Source: Lewinella sp. IMCC34191
GTDB taxonomy: Bacteria > Bacteroidota > Bacteroidia > Chitinophagales > Saprospiraceae
DNA length: 64,000 bases
NCBI RefSeq assembly: GCF_003390935.1
Contig: NZ_QNQZ01000001.1
Span: 744,001 to 808,000 of the forward strand
Direction: 5' to 3'
A program made the translations under genes and the position numbers. Below, piece after piece: positions 1 to 8,769 of this stretch. Each line of letters opens with the position of its first letter. The stretch's first letter is position 1. The notes under the pieces are model-generated. The model saw only the letters and a program-made list of their open reading frames with translations, ran no database searches and had not been told where the DNA came from.

Positions 1-472
1 GGTATAGGGACTGCCCGGAGAGCCAGTCGCCGGTGGCCGGATTGCGGAACTGATCCAGCTGCGACATAAAAATGATGATCGCCAAACCGTTCACGAAGCC
101 GAAGATGGCGGGGTGGGGAACCAGGCGCATCAGTTTACCCAGTCGCAGCACGCCCGCCGCTACCTGGAACAGGCCGGCCAGAACGACCGTGGCGAAAATG
201 TATTCGATACCGTGCGACTGCGCCAGCGACACGATTACCACGGCAACGGCACCCGTGGCACCGCTGATCATCCCGGGGCGACCGCCGAAGATGGCCGTTA
301 CAATACCCATCACGAAGGCGGCATAGAGGCCGGTGAGCGGCGGCAGACCGGCCAAAAAGGCAAAGGCAACCGCCTCGGGAACGAGCGCTAAAGCTACCGT
401 CAACCCGGAAAGGATCTCGATCTTGTAATCGACCTTCTGGTTGAAATCAAATAAGTTAATATATCTTTCCAT
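1..472 (-). CDS. SulP family anion permease, N-terminal part (runs off left edge)
   Basis: This is the first 157 codons of an inner-membrane SulP/SLC26-type transporter; the rest lies beyond base 1. The ATG at 472 opens [20 protein letters not shown], after which come the family hallmarks: [20 protein letters not shown] (the conserved first transmembrane segment), [25 protein letters not shown] and [14 protein letters not shown]. SulP proteins move sulfate, bicarbonate or other anions, often with sodium or protons. Which substrate applies here cannot be told, and the C-terminal STAS domain is outside the window. A TACCTTTG box at 562-569 on the same strand is a plausible promoter with a leader of about 90 nt. 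Confidence 0.9.
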   Translation of the reverse strand, partial: MERYINLFDFNQKVDYKIEILSGLTVALALVPEAVAFAFLAGLPPLTGLYAAFVMGIVTAIFGGRPGMISGATGAVAVVIVSLAQSHGIEYIFATVVLAGLFQVAAGVLRLGKLMRLVPHPAIFGFVNGLAIIIFMSQLDQFRNPATGDWLSGQSLY

Positions 473-561
473 CTGAATAACGGTAGTGTTAGCCACTATT
501 CGCTAGTGACGCCAGTAGGTATGTATGCTATCGATCGACTGCTCCCCTCCGATTGAAGCCG

Positions 562-569
562 CAAAGGTA
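562..569 (-). promoter_or_regulatory. -7 promoter box for the SulP gene
   Basis: TACCTTTG on the minus strand, followed by GC, matches the Bacteroidota -7 consensus TAnnTTTG. It lies about 90 nt upstream of the SulP ATG. No clear -33 TTG was found at the expected spacing. Confidence 0.45.
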
Positions 570-669
570 CGGAAATTCGTTGACCCTTAAAACCCCATAC
601 CGCCGACAAAGGGAACGTATTCCTGACGGGCCTGCTTATCTTCGCCGTCCCAAAAAACTAGTCTAATTG

Positions 670-1005
670 ATGCCAGAGCCCGGAAACATCGTCATTACGG
701 TCGTCGACCGCCACGGAGAAGCCCACGAACTGGAGGCGCCGACGGATATGAACATGAACGTCATGGAAGTCTGCAAAGCGTACGAACTACCCGTAAAGGG
801 TACCTGCGGCGGCATGGCGCTGTGCAGTACCTGCCACTGCTATATCCTGTCGGAAACCGACCTACCGGATATGAAGGACGACGAGGAAGATATGCTCGAC
901 CAGGCGTTCTTCGTAGAAGATAATTCCCGCTTGGGTTGCCAGCTCCGCATCACGGATGAACTGGACGGTCTGCGCATCCAGCTGGCGCCCGAAGCGGAAG
1001 AATAA
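670..1005 (+). CDS. 2Fe-2S ferredoxin, adrenodoxin type
   Basis: A 111-residue soluble electron carrier. The cluster ligands are visible as C46, C52, C55 and C90 (TCGGMALCSTCHC and LGCQL), the C-x5-C-x2-C-xn-C spacing of the vertebrate/adrenodoxin-type ferredoxins. In bacteria these act in Fe-S cluster assembly or in P450 and hydroxylase electron transfer. The protein is acidic, with DDEEDML between the third and fourth cysteines, as expected for docking to a basic reductase. The ATG at 670 is preferred to the overlapping TTG at 667. It stands alone between the divergent SulP gene and tRNA-fMet, so its redox partner is not evident from context. Confidence 0.9.
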   Translation: MPEPGNIVITVVDRHGEAHELEAPTDMNMNVMEVCKAYELPVKGTCGGMALCSTCHCYILSETDLPDMKDDEEDMLDQAFFVEDNSRLGCQLRITDELDGLRIQLAPEAEE

Positions 1006-1027
1006 TTGAGAATTCTTTCGCAAACTT

Positions 1028-1056
1028 TTGCGGTTACGATATTGTATGTATATTTG
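1028..1056 (+). promoter_or_regulatory. Promoter of tRNA-fMet
   Basis: TTG (1028-1030), 18 nt, then TATATTTG (1049-1056) gives a full Bacteroidota -33/-7 promoter. It ends 37 nt before the mature 5' end of the tRNA. Confidence 0.7.
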
Positions 1057-1093
1057 CAGCCCGTTACGATGGTAACGTGGTAAAAATTAACAC

Positions 1094-1166
<73 letters not shown>

Positions 1167-1173
1167 CAATGAG

Positions 1174-1208
1174 AAAGCCGCCACTGACGAAAGTCGGTGG
1201 CGGCTTTT
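1174..1208 (+). terminator. Rho-independent terminator after tRNA-fMet
   Basis: A 15-bp stem (1174-1188 with 1193-1207, one G-T pair) is closed by a GAAA tetraloop and ends in TTTT. It lies 8 nt after the tRNA and 20 nt beyond the end of the convergent AsmA-like gene, so it may stop transcription from both sides, although the minus-side T run is short. Confidence 0.85.
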
Positions 1209-1228
1209 CTATTTGGTGGCTATTCCTT

Positions 1229-4200
1229 TTAGCCGCCGTTCTTGTTCCGCTTGAAGGGATTGAATTTTTCCAGCTTCGCCTTTACATCCTCGACGGCTTC
1301 CTTCCCAAGGTTGGGTATGTCCAGGCTGTCCGCGATCGTAGTGGTCGAGTCGTTGAGTCCTAATGCGCCGCGCACCCGTTCGGCGGCCGCATCTTCCAAT
1401 CGTTTGGCCTGTTCGGCGGCGGCACGTTCAAGCGTATCCCGGAATACTTCCGCGCGCTGCTCGGCAACCTGGCGGGCGGAATCAACCCGGCTGCGAACCT
1501 CTTCCTCGGCCCGGTCCTGCAAAGCGCCGGCTATCGCTCCGGTCGTACTCTGCGAAGATCCGGAACCGGTACCCAGGAGATTGATACCCGTTTTCGGATC
1601 GGAGATGGAGCCGGTTAGGGCGATATCGAGATTCAGTGTATCCCCGGGAGAAATATTCAACCCGAGCTTCTTAGCCTGGCTGCCCAGATTTTCCAGGGCC
1701 GAAAGCGCCGCGCCACCGATGATATTACCTTCCACCAAATCGCGCGGAATGGCCGCGCGAATGCGGTAGTCCATATCCGTATTGAGCCCGTGCGAACCGG
1801 CTACGGTCATGCCGATACCGGCCAGCGCGAAATCAAAAGGCTCGACGGTGACCATGCCGTCCTTAATTTCAAAGGCTGCGATGATGTTTTTAAGCGTCGC
1901 GCTTTCGCGTAATTCCTTGACGTTAAGCGCCCGACCGATCACCTGTAGCGGTTTGAAGGAGGCAATTCGTGCCTCGGCCGTACGCAGCAGTCCCTGCGCG
2001 TCGATGCTGTTGAGCACCGGTAAAAGGTCACTTCCCAGGCGGCCCTCCATCAACATTTCGCTGCTGAAGTTGCCGGTGATGAACTTGCCGATGGGCGCCA
2101 GTGCGGCGAAGCTGTTCAATGCCGTAAACGCCTGGCCGAAGTCCAGTTGCTCCATATCGTAAGCAAAGCGGAAGACCGGTTCATCCGTCTCATCGCTGGT
2201 ATCGTACGCGCCGCGGAAGCCCATTGATCCGCCGAGCAGGTTAGCCCGGCCGTTTTCGATCATGGCCGCGCCGTCCTGAATGACCAGGTCACCGCGCATG
2301 CCGTTCATGATGATATCGGTGTACTGCACGCGGTCCGCTGCCATGTTTACCCGAAGGTTGATGTTTTTCGGGATCGGGATGACGGCGGCTTCCGCGGGGG
2401 CGGTAGTACCCGCATCCGTAGTGGTCGCAGTCGCTGCGGCCTCCTCGCTCATAAAGTCGGCAACGTTGAAAAAGCCCGAACGGACGTCGATGTTACCCGT
2501 CAGAACGCCTTCGCCGAAGGTGTAATCGAAGAGGTTACTAATGGTGCCCGATGCATCGAAGGAGCTCTCCTGCAACGTCGCACTCGCATTGTCGATCACC
2601 AGCCGGTTCGGCTTGATATTTCCGGCTACCCGGAGATCGGTGGGGTGGTAAGTTCCGTAGGCCAGTTCCTGGATCTGTGCGTCAAGGTCGAAGTCGAAGC
2701 GATCGAATACCTCCGTAGCCGGCTCGGCGGCGGCCACTTCCATTTCGGCCGGGCTGCTGCTGCGGTCGGTGGTCTCTTCGGTCATCCATTCGTCGGCGTT
2801 GAAGTAATTCGACCGCATGGTGAAGCTTCCCCGCATCGTCTGATCGGGGCTGAAGTAGGCGAGGATGTTGTTGATTTGACCGGAGGCCGAGACATCACTC
2901 TGTCCCAGCGTAGCGGTAAACTGCTGCAGGTCGATGGCCTGGGGGCTGAAGTCCGCGCGCGCCTGTGCTATCCGCATCGGGGGGAGTCCGTCGGCGGCGT
3001 AGACCAGGTTGCTGACCAGGAGGTCGCCGCTTAGGTTGACGTCAGCGTAGCGCCCGGCTTCCAGGGCACTCTGCCGCACGTTATTCATGGTGATATCGGC
3101 TACGATGCGGCCGGCGAGTTCGTTTACCCCCTCCAGCGGCATGGCCGAGGCCCACTTGGCCAGGTCAAGCGTACCGTTCAGCCGGGCATCCACGTCGGGG
3201 TCGGAGAGCGGCGTGGCCAGCCGGAAGCTACCCTCGAAGGGATCATTGCCCAGCGTGAAATTGAAGCGGGGAATGCTGACCTGTAATTCGTCCAGGTCGC
3301 TGCTCGGGCTGTTGACCGCCAGTTCGGCATCGATGCCATTGATACCCACCGGTTTGCCGGGGTACTGGACACTGCCGCCATCGATCTGGCTGTTGACGGT
3401 GAAAGCCGGATAGGTTTCCGTCTCGCTATTGAAAGCACCCTCGACGGTACCGTTGAGCGTGAACGTGCCGCCGGTTTGTACCTGCTCGAATCCTTCGGTG
3501 TAGGCAGCCGGTACCAAACTCCACAATTGCCGGAAGTCGTTGGCGGGCGCTTCGTAGTTCAGGTCGAAAAGAATGTCGTCGTTGTCTTCCAGGTCGATGC
3601 TCCCGTTCATCACGAGGGCCAGTTCGTTCAGGGTGACGTCGGCTTCGGTGAAGGTGTACCGCATATTATCGGCGTCCACGTTTACGGTTCCGTCGGCGGT
3701 CATCCTGGTCTCGTTCAGATAGGTCATGCCGGCCTGCCGCAGGGTGAAGGCATCCGCCCGGGCCTGGGTGACAACGTCGAATACCGAAGCGGTAAAGTCG
3801 CCCTCACCGGTCGCGTTCAGTCCATCGAGGCGCACGTAGGTTTCCGTGACGCGATCGTCATAGACCAGTCGGCCGTTGTTAATCTCGAAGTGTTCCAGGG
3901 TGATGACCGCACTGCTGGCGGTGGTGTCCGTGGTGGCCGCTGCGGGATCTGCCGATTCGGCAACGATTAAGTAATTAGCCAGTTGCTCGTTGAGTACGAG
4001 CAGGTTGACGTCCGGATCCTGCAGGATCACGGCATCGATATGGTAGTTCCCGTCGCCGGCAATGACCGACCAGAAGCCGAGGTCAACCCGCGCCTGGCTG
4101 CCGCTCACCAGGGGGAGGCCGGCGAAGGTGTCCACCCCAATGACGCTGTAATCGTCTACGGTCAGCGCGATATCCGGAAAGCTTCGCAGGAAACTGACGT

Positions 4201-4363
4201 TGGCGTCGGCGAAGTCGACCTCCGCCTCTACGGCGTTATTGACCGCACTCTTGACGTTGGCAACGATCTCGTCCTTGAAGATGATGGGGGCCACGGCCAG
4301 TAATCCGACCAGGATCACAACAAAAACAAGTACACCAATAAGGATTCGCTTGGCTAATTTCAT
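1229..4363 (-). CDS. AsmA family protein (inner-membrane anchored, periplasmic)
   Basis: A 1,044-residue protein with a single N-terminal membrane anchor (about residues 7-28, ILIGVLVFVVILVGLLAV) and a long beta-rich periplasmic body. The opening after the anchor (KDEIVANVKSAVNNAVEAEV, then SFLRSFPDIALTVDDYSV) and the repeated small-strand pattern with GNIKPNRLVIDNASATL and the AsmA-like C-terminal region around VEPFDFALAGIGMTVAGS are typical. AsmA-type proteins are thought to form lipid-transfer conduits between the membranes, but the Bacteroidota members are not well characterised. The tail (about 930-1000) is rich in Ala, Arg and Glu and probably forms a coiled coil before ending NPFKRNKNGG. 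It is monocistronic and divergent from RNase D. Confidence 0.85.
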   Translation of the reverse strand: MKLAKRILIGVLVFVVILVGLLAVAPIIFKDEIVANVKSAVNNAVEAEVDFADANVSFLRSFPDIALTVDDYSVIGVDTFAGLPLVSGSQARVDLGFWSVIAGDGNYHIDAVILQDPDVNLLVLNEQLANYLIVAESADPAAATTDTTASSAVITLEHFEINNGRLVYDDRVTETYVRLDGLNATGEGDFTASVFDVVTQARADAFTLRQAGMTYLNETRMTADGTVNVDADNMRYTFTEADVTLNELALVMNGSIDLEDNDDILFDLNYEAPANDFRQLWSLVPAAYTEGFEQVQTGGTFTLNGTVEGAFNSETETYPAFTVNSQIDGGSVQYPGKPVGINGIDAELAVNSPSSDLDELQVSIPRFNFTLGNDPFEGSFRLATPLSDPDVDARLNGTLDLAKWASAMPLEGVNELAGRIVADITMNNVRQSALEAGRYADVNLSGDLLVSNLVYAADGLPPMRIAQARADFSPQAIDLQQFTATLGQSDVSASGQINNILAYFSPDQTMRGSFTMRSNYFNADEWMTEETTDRSSSPAEMEVAAAEPATEVFDRFDFDLDAQIQELAYGTYHPTDLRVAGNIKPNRLVIDNASATLQESSFDASGTISNLFDYTFGEGVLTGNIDVRSGFFNVADFMSEEAAATATTTDAGTTAPAEAAVIPIPKNINLRVNMAADRVQYTDIIMNGMRGDLVIQDGAAMIENGRANLLGGSMGFRGAYDTSDETDEPVFRFAYDMEQLDFGQAFTALNSFAALAPIGKFITGNFSSEMLMEGRLGSDLLPVLNSIDAQGLLRTAEARIASFKPLQVIGRALNVKELRESATLKNIIAAFEIKDGMVTVEPFDFALAGIGMTVAGSHGLNTDMDYRIRAAIPRDLVEGNIIGGAALSALENLGSQAKKLGLNISPGDTLNLDIALTGSISDPKTGINLLGTGSGSSQSTTGAIAGALQDRAEEEVRSRVDSARQVAEQRAEVFRDTLERAAAEQAKRLEDAAAERVRGALGLNDSTTTIADSLDIPNLGKEAVEDVKAKLEKFNPFKRNKNGG

Positions 4364-4467
4364 GGGGTGGGTTTGCTGGAAAACAACTAACGCACGCGGT
4401 AGTTGGCCCGCTCTTGACGATTCGACTTACCTTGCGTCACCAGAACGCATTAAAAAAACCCTAGTAT

Positions 4468-5646
4468 ATGACCGTCGGCGGTATTGACTATTCCTTAATT
4501 AATACCCAGGAAGGACTGGACGATTTTTATCAGACCAACAAAGATGTCAATTGGATGGGCTTCGATACCGAATTTATCGGGGAGAAGCGGTACCACACCC
4601 TGCTTTGTTTAATCCAGATCAGTACGGAATACGGTTATTACCTGCTGGATCCGATCGCGGTAAAGGACCTGACCCTGTTTCTCCGGATGGTCGAATCCGA
4701 GGATATCGTCAAGGTCACCCACGCCGGCGACAACGACTACCGACTGCTCTACCGCAGCCACGGCACCATACCCAAGAACGTCTTCGATACCCAGGTAGCC
4801 GCCGCTTTTATCGGCCATCGCTACCCCCTGAGTTTCGCCAAACTCGTGGAAGCCGAGACCGGCAACGACGTGGGTAAGGGATACGCCGTTACCGATTGGT
4901 CACAGCGGCCGATGAGCGAAAAGCAGATCAAGTACGCGCTCTACGACGTGGTCTACCTCCGGGAACTCTACGATACCATCACGCGAAAACTGCGGGAAAA
5001 CGGTCGGCTGGACTGGGCCCTGGAAGAATGCGCGCTGATGACGGAGGAAGATTACTACTACCGGGATCCCAACCACGAACTGCTCAATAGTAACATCGCC
5101 AAATCTAGCCGGACCAAGGAGAAAGTTTTCCTCATGCGGCTCTACGAGTGGCGGCGGGCGACGGCCGAAAAGAGAAACTACAGCAAGGAGATGATCCTGC
5201 CCAAAAAGATCATCGGTCAGCTGGTACGCGGCGTCCGCGGCGGTACGGAAAGCATGCGGCAGAACCGTCGCCTGCCCGGTAAGACGGTCCAGCGCTACGG
5301 CGATCTCTTCGTGGATATGTACAACGAGCCGGCTAAGGATGAAGAACTGGCCGTGGTCAAGCAAATCCAGCGCAACCATACCGACGACGAGGAAGACGAT
5401 ATGATCGTCGAGCTGCTCTACCTGCTGATGAAGTACCGCGCCAGCGAGGCCGATATCAGTCACGCCCTGGTTATGCCCCGCAACGCCATCCGACGCATGA
5501 AGCAGGAGGCCGCCGTGCGAAAGTCCATCCTGGGCTCCGGTTGGCGGCGCGAGTTGCTCGGTGACGACTTCGTGGAATGGCTGAAGCACTTCGACGATCT
5601 CAAACTGAGTATCGAGGGCGGCAAGATCGCGCTGAAGTTCAGCTAA
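4468..5646 (+). CDS. rnd: Ribonuclease D-like 3'-5' exonuclease
   Basis: A 392-residue DEDDy exonuclease that trims the 3' ends of tRNA and other stable RNAs. Exo I is FDTEFIGE (D33, E35), Exo II is the HAGDNDYRLL region (around D88), and Exo III is YALYDVVYL (Y156, D160), giving the DEDD residues plus the catalytic Tyr. Residues about 210-300 form an HRDC-like helical domain (KVFLMRLYEWRRATAEKRNY, then KTVQRYGD), as in RNase D. The ATG at 4468 is preceded by an A-rich stretch (CATTAAAAAAACCC) with TTACCTTGC further upstream. The stop is only 3 nt from that of the convergent glycosyltransferase gene. Confidence 0.9.
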   Translation: MTVGGIDYSLINTQEGLDDFYQTNKDVNWMGFDTEFIGEKRYHTLLCLIQISTEYGYYLLDPIAVKDLTLFLRMVESEDIVKVTHAGDNDYRLLYRSHGTIPKNVFDTQVAAAFIGHRYPLSFAKLVEAETGNDVGKGYAVTDWSQRPMSEKQIKYALYDVVYLRELYDTITRKLRENGRLDWALEECALMTEEDYYYRDPNHELLNSNIAKSSRTKEKVFLMRLYEWRRATAEKRNYSKEMILPKKIIGQLVRGVRGGTESMRQNRRLPGKTVQRYGDLFVDMYNEPAKDEELAVVKQIQRNHTDDEEDDMIVELLYLLMKYRASEADISHALVMPRNAIRRMKQEAAVRKSILGSGWRRELLGDDFVEWLKHFDDLKLSIEGGKIALKFS

Positions 5647-5649
5647 GCG

Positions 5650-6729
5650 CTAGAGATCCGCGTAGATCGATAGCAGTTTCTGCTCCTCCCTTTCCCAGCA
5701 GAGTTCCTCGGCCGCTAGCAGGCAGTTTTGGTGCATCTGCCGGTAGGCATCCCGGTTCTCCGCCAGGTGTTTGACCTGGGCTATCAGCGCGTCGGCATTC
5801 AACTCGGACAGCAGTGCGTAACACCCGTAGCGATCGTTGATCGACCGGTATTCCGGGTAGTCCATCTGAATGCTTGGCAATCCCGCCTGCACATAGTCCA
5901 ATGATTTGTTAGCTAAGCTGTAGTAATAGCTTAGGCTATCCGCCCGTAATAGGTTAAGACCCAGCCAGGCGCGTTGCGTGAATTCGGCCAACTTATCGGG
6001 TCGATGAAAGCCGGCGAAGGTGACGCGATCCGTCACGTCCAGCTCCCGCGTCAGCAGGTGAAGCCGTTCCTCTTCGGGACCGGAACCCACGATCAACAAG
6101 TGATGGTCGGGAAGGGCGGTCATTGCCGTAATGGCCTCTTCCAGGCCGCGGCCCGGATTCAGCATGCCTTGGTATAATATTACTCCTCCAGTATTTTCCT
6201 TAATTGCCGTATCCGTAAGACGCGGTACGTTTCTGACCGTTCCAAAGGGTACGCCGTAGTCCTGTTCCAGGGCCACCGCCAATTCCGTACCCACGGTATA
6301 CCGCGCGTCCGTCCGGGGAACGAGTGCTTTACCGATTCCCCTCCACGTGCCGCGGATGAGCGGCCGCGGCGCCACCTCCGGAGTTTCACTGAACCATTCG
6401 TGGGCGTCGTAGACCAGCTTCGTACCCCGCCGGTGGAGTAGGGTGCCGGCCACCAGCGTATCGAGATCGACGGCGCAGATGACATCGTACTCCCAGCTGC
6501 GGAGTGTGCGCCACAATTTCCAGTTGTACTCGCCGTAGAAGCGCTTTCCCCCGTGGTGCCGGCAGGTGATCCGGTGTTGCCGGTAGGGTCGGTCAGAAAG
6601 GGGCGGACTACCGGGGAGCAGCCGGCCGACCAGGGTCACGTCGTGTCCCGCCGCCTGCAGGCTGGTGCAGATGCGATCCATTCGCTGGTCGTGACTAAGG
6701 TCGTTGATGACCAAACAGATGATTTTCAC
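5650..6729 (-). CDS. Glycosyltransferase, GT4-like (group 1)
   Basis: A 359-residue GT-B fold glycosyltransferase. The N-terminal Rossmann half starts MKIICLVINDLSHDQRMDRI and carries GHDVTLVGR and VYDAHEWFSETPEV. The C-terminal GT1 half has ILYQGMLNPGRGLEEAI, LLIVGSGPEEERL and the NKSLDYVQAGLP donor-binding motif. Such enzymes add sugars from nucleotide donors to surface polysaccharide or lipid acceptors at the inner face of the membrane; donor and acceptor cannot be told. It overlaps recQ by 4 nt (ATG of this gene inside the recQ stop region), so the two are translationally coupled although unrelated in function. Confidence 0.88.
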   Translation of the reverse strand: MKIICLVINDLSHDQRMDRICTSLQAAGHDVTLVGRLLPGSPPLSDRPYRQHRITCRHHGGKRFYGEYNWKLWRTLRSWEYDVICAVDLDTLVAGTLLHRRGTKLVYDAHEWFSETPEVAPRPLIRGTWRGIGKALVPRTDARYTVGTELAVALEQDYGVPFGTVRNVPRLTDTAIKENTGGVILYQGMLNPGRGLEEAITAMTALPDHHLLIVGSGPEEERLHLLTRELDVTDRVTFAGFHRPDKLAEFTQRAWLGLNLLRADSLSYYYSLANKSLDYVQAGLPSIQMDYPEYRSINDRYGCYALLSELNADALIAQVKHLAENRDAYRQMHQNCLLAAEELCWEREEQKLLSIYADL

Positions 6730-8624
6730 GGTAGCCGAATTTTGTCCCCCGCCTTGATCAGCAAGCCCTCATTCAAAAATTCCTGCATGTGACCGGCTAC
6801 GTCCTCGGCCCGCGTACGTCCGAAACCGGCAATTAATTCTTCCGGGGAGAGTGGTCCTTCGGTTTGCAGTCTTTCCCGCACCGTAGCGTACAGGGCCGTT
6901 CGGTCGGGTACCGGCGTCTTCTCCCGGCGGCAAACGTCACAGATTCCACAGGCCGGGGCATCCTGCTCACCGAAAAACAGCAGTAATTGCCGCGACCGAC
7001 ACCGGTCCTCGGATTCGCAGTAGGCGATCATGGTGTCGATGCGCTCGCGGGCACGCTCCTTCAGGAAATTGTACTGCTTTTCGTCGATGCGCAGGTTGTC
7101 CGGGTCGATGCGCTCCTCCAGGAACACCAACTGCGGTCCCTCCCGTTCCGGCGTGTAGTCGATGATGCCTTCCGCCTGCATCTTCTGGAAGAGCCGGCGC
7201 AATTCCTCCCCGGATACGCCCAGGAAGTTGGCCAGGGCCCCCTCGCGTAGCTGCACCGGATTAAGGAATGCGCCCTGGGTCGTCCGCAGGATCGACTTCA
7301 CCAGCTTATTCACGTGGGGATTCTTGATCTGGTAATCGTACAGCTGTTCTTTACGCACGATAAATTGCAGGAAAGCGCTCTGGCGAATATCATCGGTCAG
7401 CAGGATGTAACCATTCTTTTCCAGCGCTTTGAGCCCGCTATAGGCCTGGCGGACATCGAAGCCGAAATTGCGCGCGAATCCGGCCAGGTCGAAATCGAAA
7501 GCTTCTCCCTTGCCACCGCCCACGGCCAGCTGCAGGAAGCTGCCGAGGGCCCGGTACATCCGCTTCACTTCGGCTACCGGGGGGTAGCTGTATTCCCAGT
7601 TGCGGATCAGCCGGTCGCCGTCGCTGGGGTGGTACAGCATGATCCCGTAGGCGAGCTTCCCGTCACGCCCGCCGCGGCCCGCCTCCTGGAAGTAGGCCTC
7701 CGGGCTATCGGGAGGGCCGTAATGCATCACGGTCCGCACGTCCGGTTTGTCGATGCCCATCCCGAAAGCATTAGTCGCCACGATCACGCGCAGCCGGTCG
7801 CCGATCCAGTCGGCCTGCCGCCTATCCTTTTCCTCGGGCTCCAGCCCGGCGTGGTAGGCCCCCGCGCTGATGCCCCGGCGGCCGATCTTGTGGGCGATCT
7901 CCTTCGTGAGCCCACGGCTACGCACGTAAACGATACTCGTACCGGCAACTCCCTTCAGCACGTCCAGAATTTGGTTCTCCTTCCCCGCCGGGTGGCGCAC
8001 GATGTAGGCCAGGTTTTCCCGCGCGAAACTCTGGCGAAAAACCCCGCCGCCATCGCGGAACTCCAGTTTCTCCTGGATGTCTTCGATTACCTCCGGAGTG
8101 GCCGTAGCCGTCACGGCGATAAACGGCACGTCGGGATGCAGCTCCCGCAGCTCCGCGATACGCAGGTAGGGCGGCCGGAAGTCGTAGCCCCACTGACTGA
8201 TGCAGTGCGCCTCGTCCACCGCCACCATGGCCACTGGCATGCGGCGGATGCGTTCCCGCGCCAGGTCGGTGATGAGCCGCTCGGGGCTCAGGTACAGCAG
8301 TTTCGTATTCCCGTAGACCGCATTGTCGAGGATGCGATCGATGTCCGCGTTCCGCATCCCACTGTAAACGGCTTCGGCCACGATGCCGCGATCGCGGAGC
8401 TGCCGTACCTGGTCCTTCATCAGCGCGATGAGCGGCGAGACGACCAGCGTCACGCCCTCGAGCGCCAGGGCCGGCACCTGGAAGCAGACGCTCTTCCCCC
8501 CGCCGGTGGGCAGCAGCGCCAGGGTGTCCTTACCGGCCAGCACGTGATCGATGATCTCGCGCTGCAGCGGGCGAAAGGCGGGATATCCCCAGTACTGCTT
8601 CAGTATGTCTTGCGGTTGTGGCAT
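6726..8624 (-). CDS. recQ: RecQ-type ATP-dependent DNA helicase
   Basis: A 632-residue superfamily 2, 3'-5' DNA helicase for recombination and fork repair. Walker A is LLPTGGGKS (about 37-45), the DEAH box is VAVDEAHCISQWGYDFRP (137-140), and motif VI lies in YFQEAGRGGRDGK. The zinc-binding RQC part is visible as the cysteine set CESEDRCRSR, then CGICDVCRR. A winged-helix stretch follows and the protein ends at KIRLP. I see no separate HRDC domain, so this is a short RecQ form. The start (MPQPQDILKQYWGYPAFRPLQ) is the usual RecQ opening. A copy of the dispersed GC-rich motif (8627-8648) begins 3 nt before the ATG, an odd place that leaves little room for a ribosome-binding site. Confidence 0.93.
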   Translation of the reverse strand: MPQPQDILKQYWGYPAFRPLQREIIDHVLAGKDTLALLPTGGGKSVCFQVPALALEGVTLVVSPLIALMKDQVRQLRDRGIVAEAVYSGMRNADIDRILDNAVYGNTKLLYLSPERLITDLARERIRRMPVAMVAVDEAHCISQWGYDFRPPYLRIAELRELHPDVPFIAVTATATPEVIEDIQEKLEFRDGGGVFRQSFARENLAYIVRHPAGKENQILDVLKGVAGTSIVYVRSRGLTKEIAHKIGRRGISAGAYHAGLEPEEKDRRQADWIGDRLRVIVATNAFGMGIDKPDVRTVMHYGPPDSPEAYFQEAGRGGRDGKLAYGIMLYHPSDGDRLIRNWEYSYPPVAEVKRMYRALGSFLQLAVGGGKGEAFDFDLAGFARNFGFDVRQAYSGLKALEKNGYILLTDDIRQSAFLQFIVRKEQLYDYQIKNPHVNKLVKSILRTTQGAFLNPVQLREGALANFLGVSGEELRRLFQKMQAEGIIDYTPEREGPQLVFLEERIDPDNLRIDEKQYNFLKERARERIDTMIAYCESEDRCRSRQLLLFFGEQDAPACGICDVCRREKTPVPDRTALYATVRERLQTEGPLSPEELIAGFGRTRAEDVAGHMQEFLNEGLLIKAGDKIRLP

Positions 8625-8626
8625 AG

Positions 8627-8648
8627 GGGCGGCGGCGCGCAGGTAAAA
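8627..8648 (-). repeat. Dispersed GC-rich motif, copy 1 (left arm of the GH30-flanking inverted repeat)
   Basis: On the minus strand this reads TTTT followed by ACCTGCGCGCCGCCGCCC. It matches the copy at 10220-10241 in inverted orientation at 21 of 22 positions. It abuts the recQ start codon. Confidence 0.75.
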
Positions 8649-8769
8649 TGCGGGTCGGTAAAATAGCCAGCCGTTCCGGGATTGTAGCCTATGTCAGTAC
8701 GGGCTAACCGACCAATCACCCGCTAAACAATCCAGGGGGGGCGTCAATTTTAGACCAAACCGCTCCGCC

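Noticed and set aside
7314-8666. 450-codon open frame on the plus strand opposite recQ
   Set aside because: It is antisense to clear helicase motifs and its protein has no recognisable family; it results from high GC.
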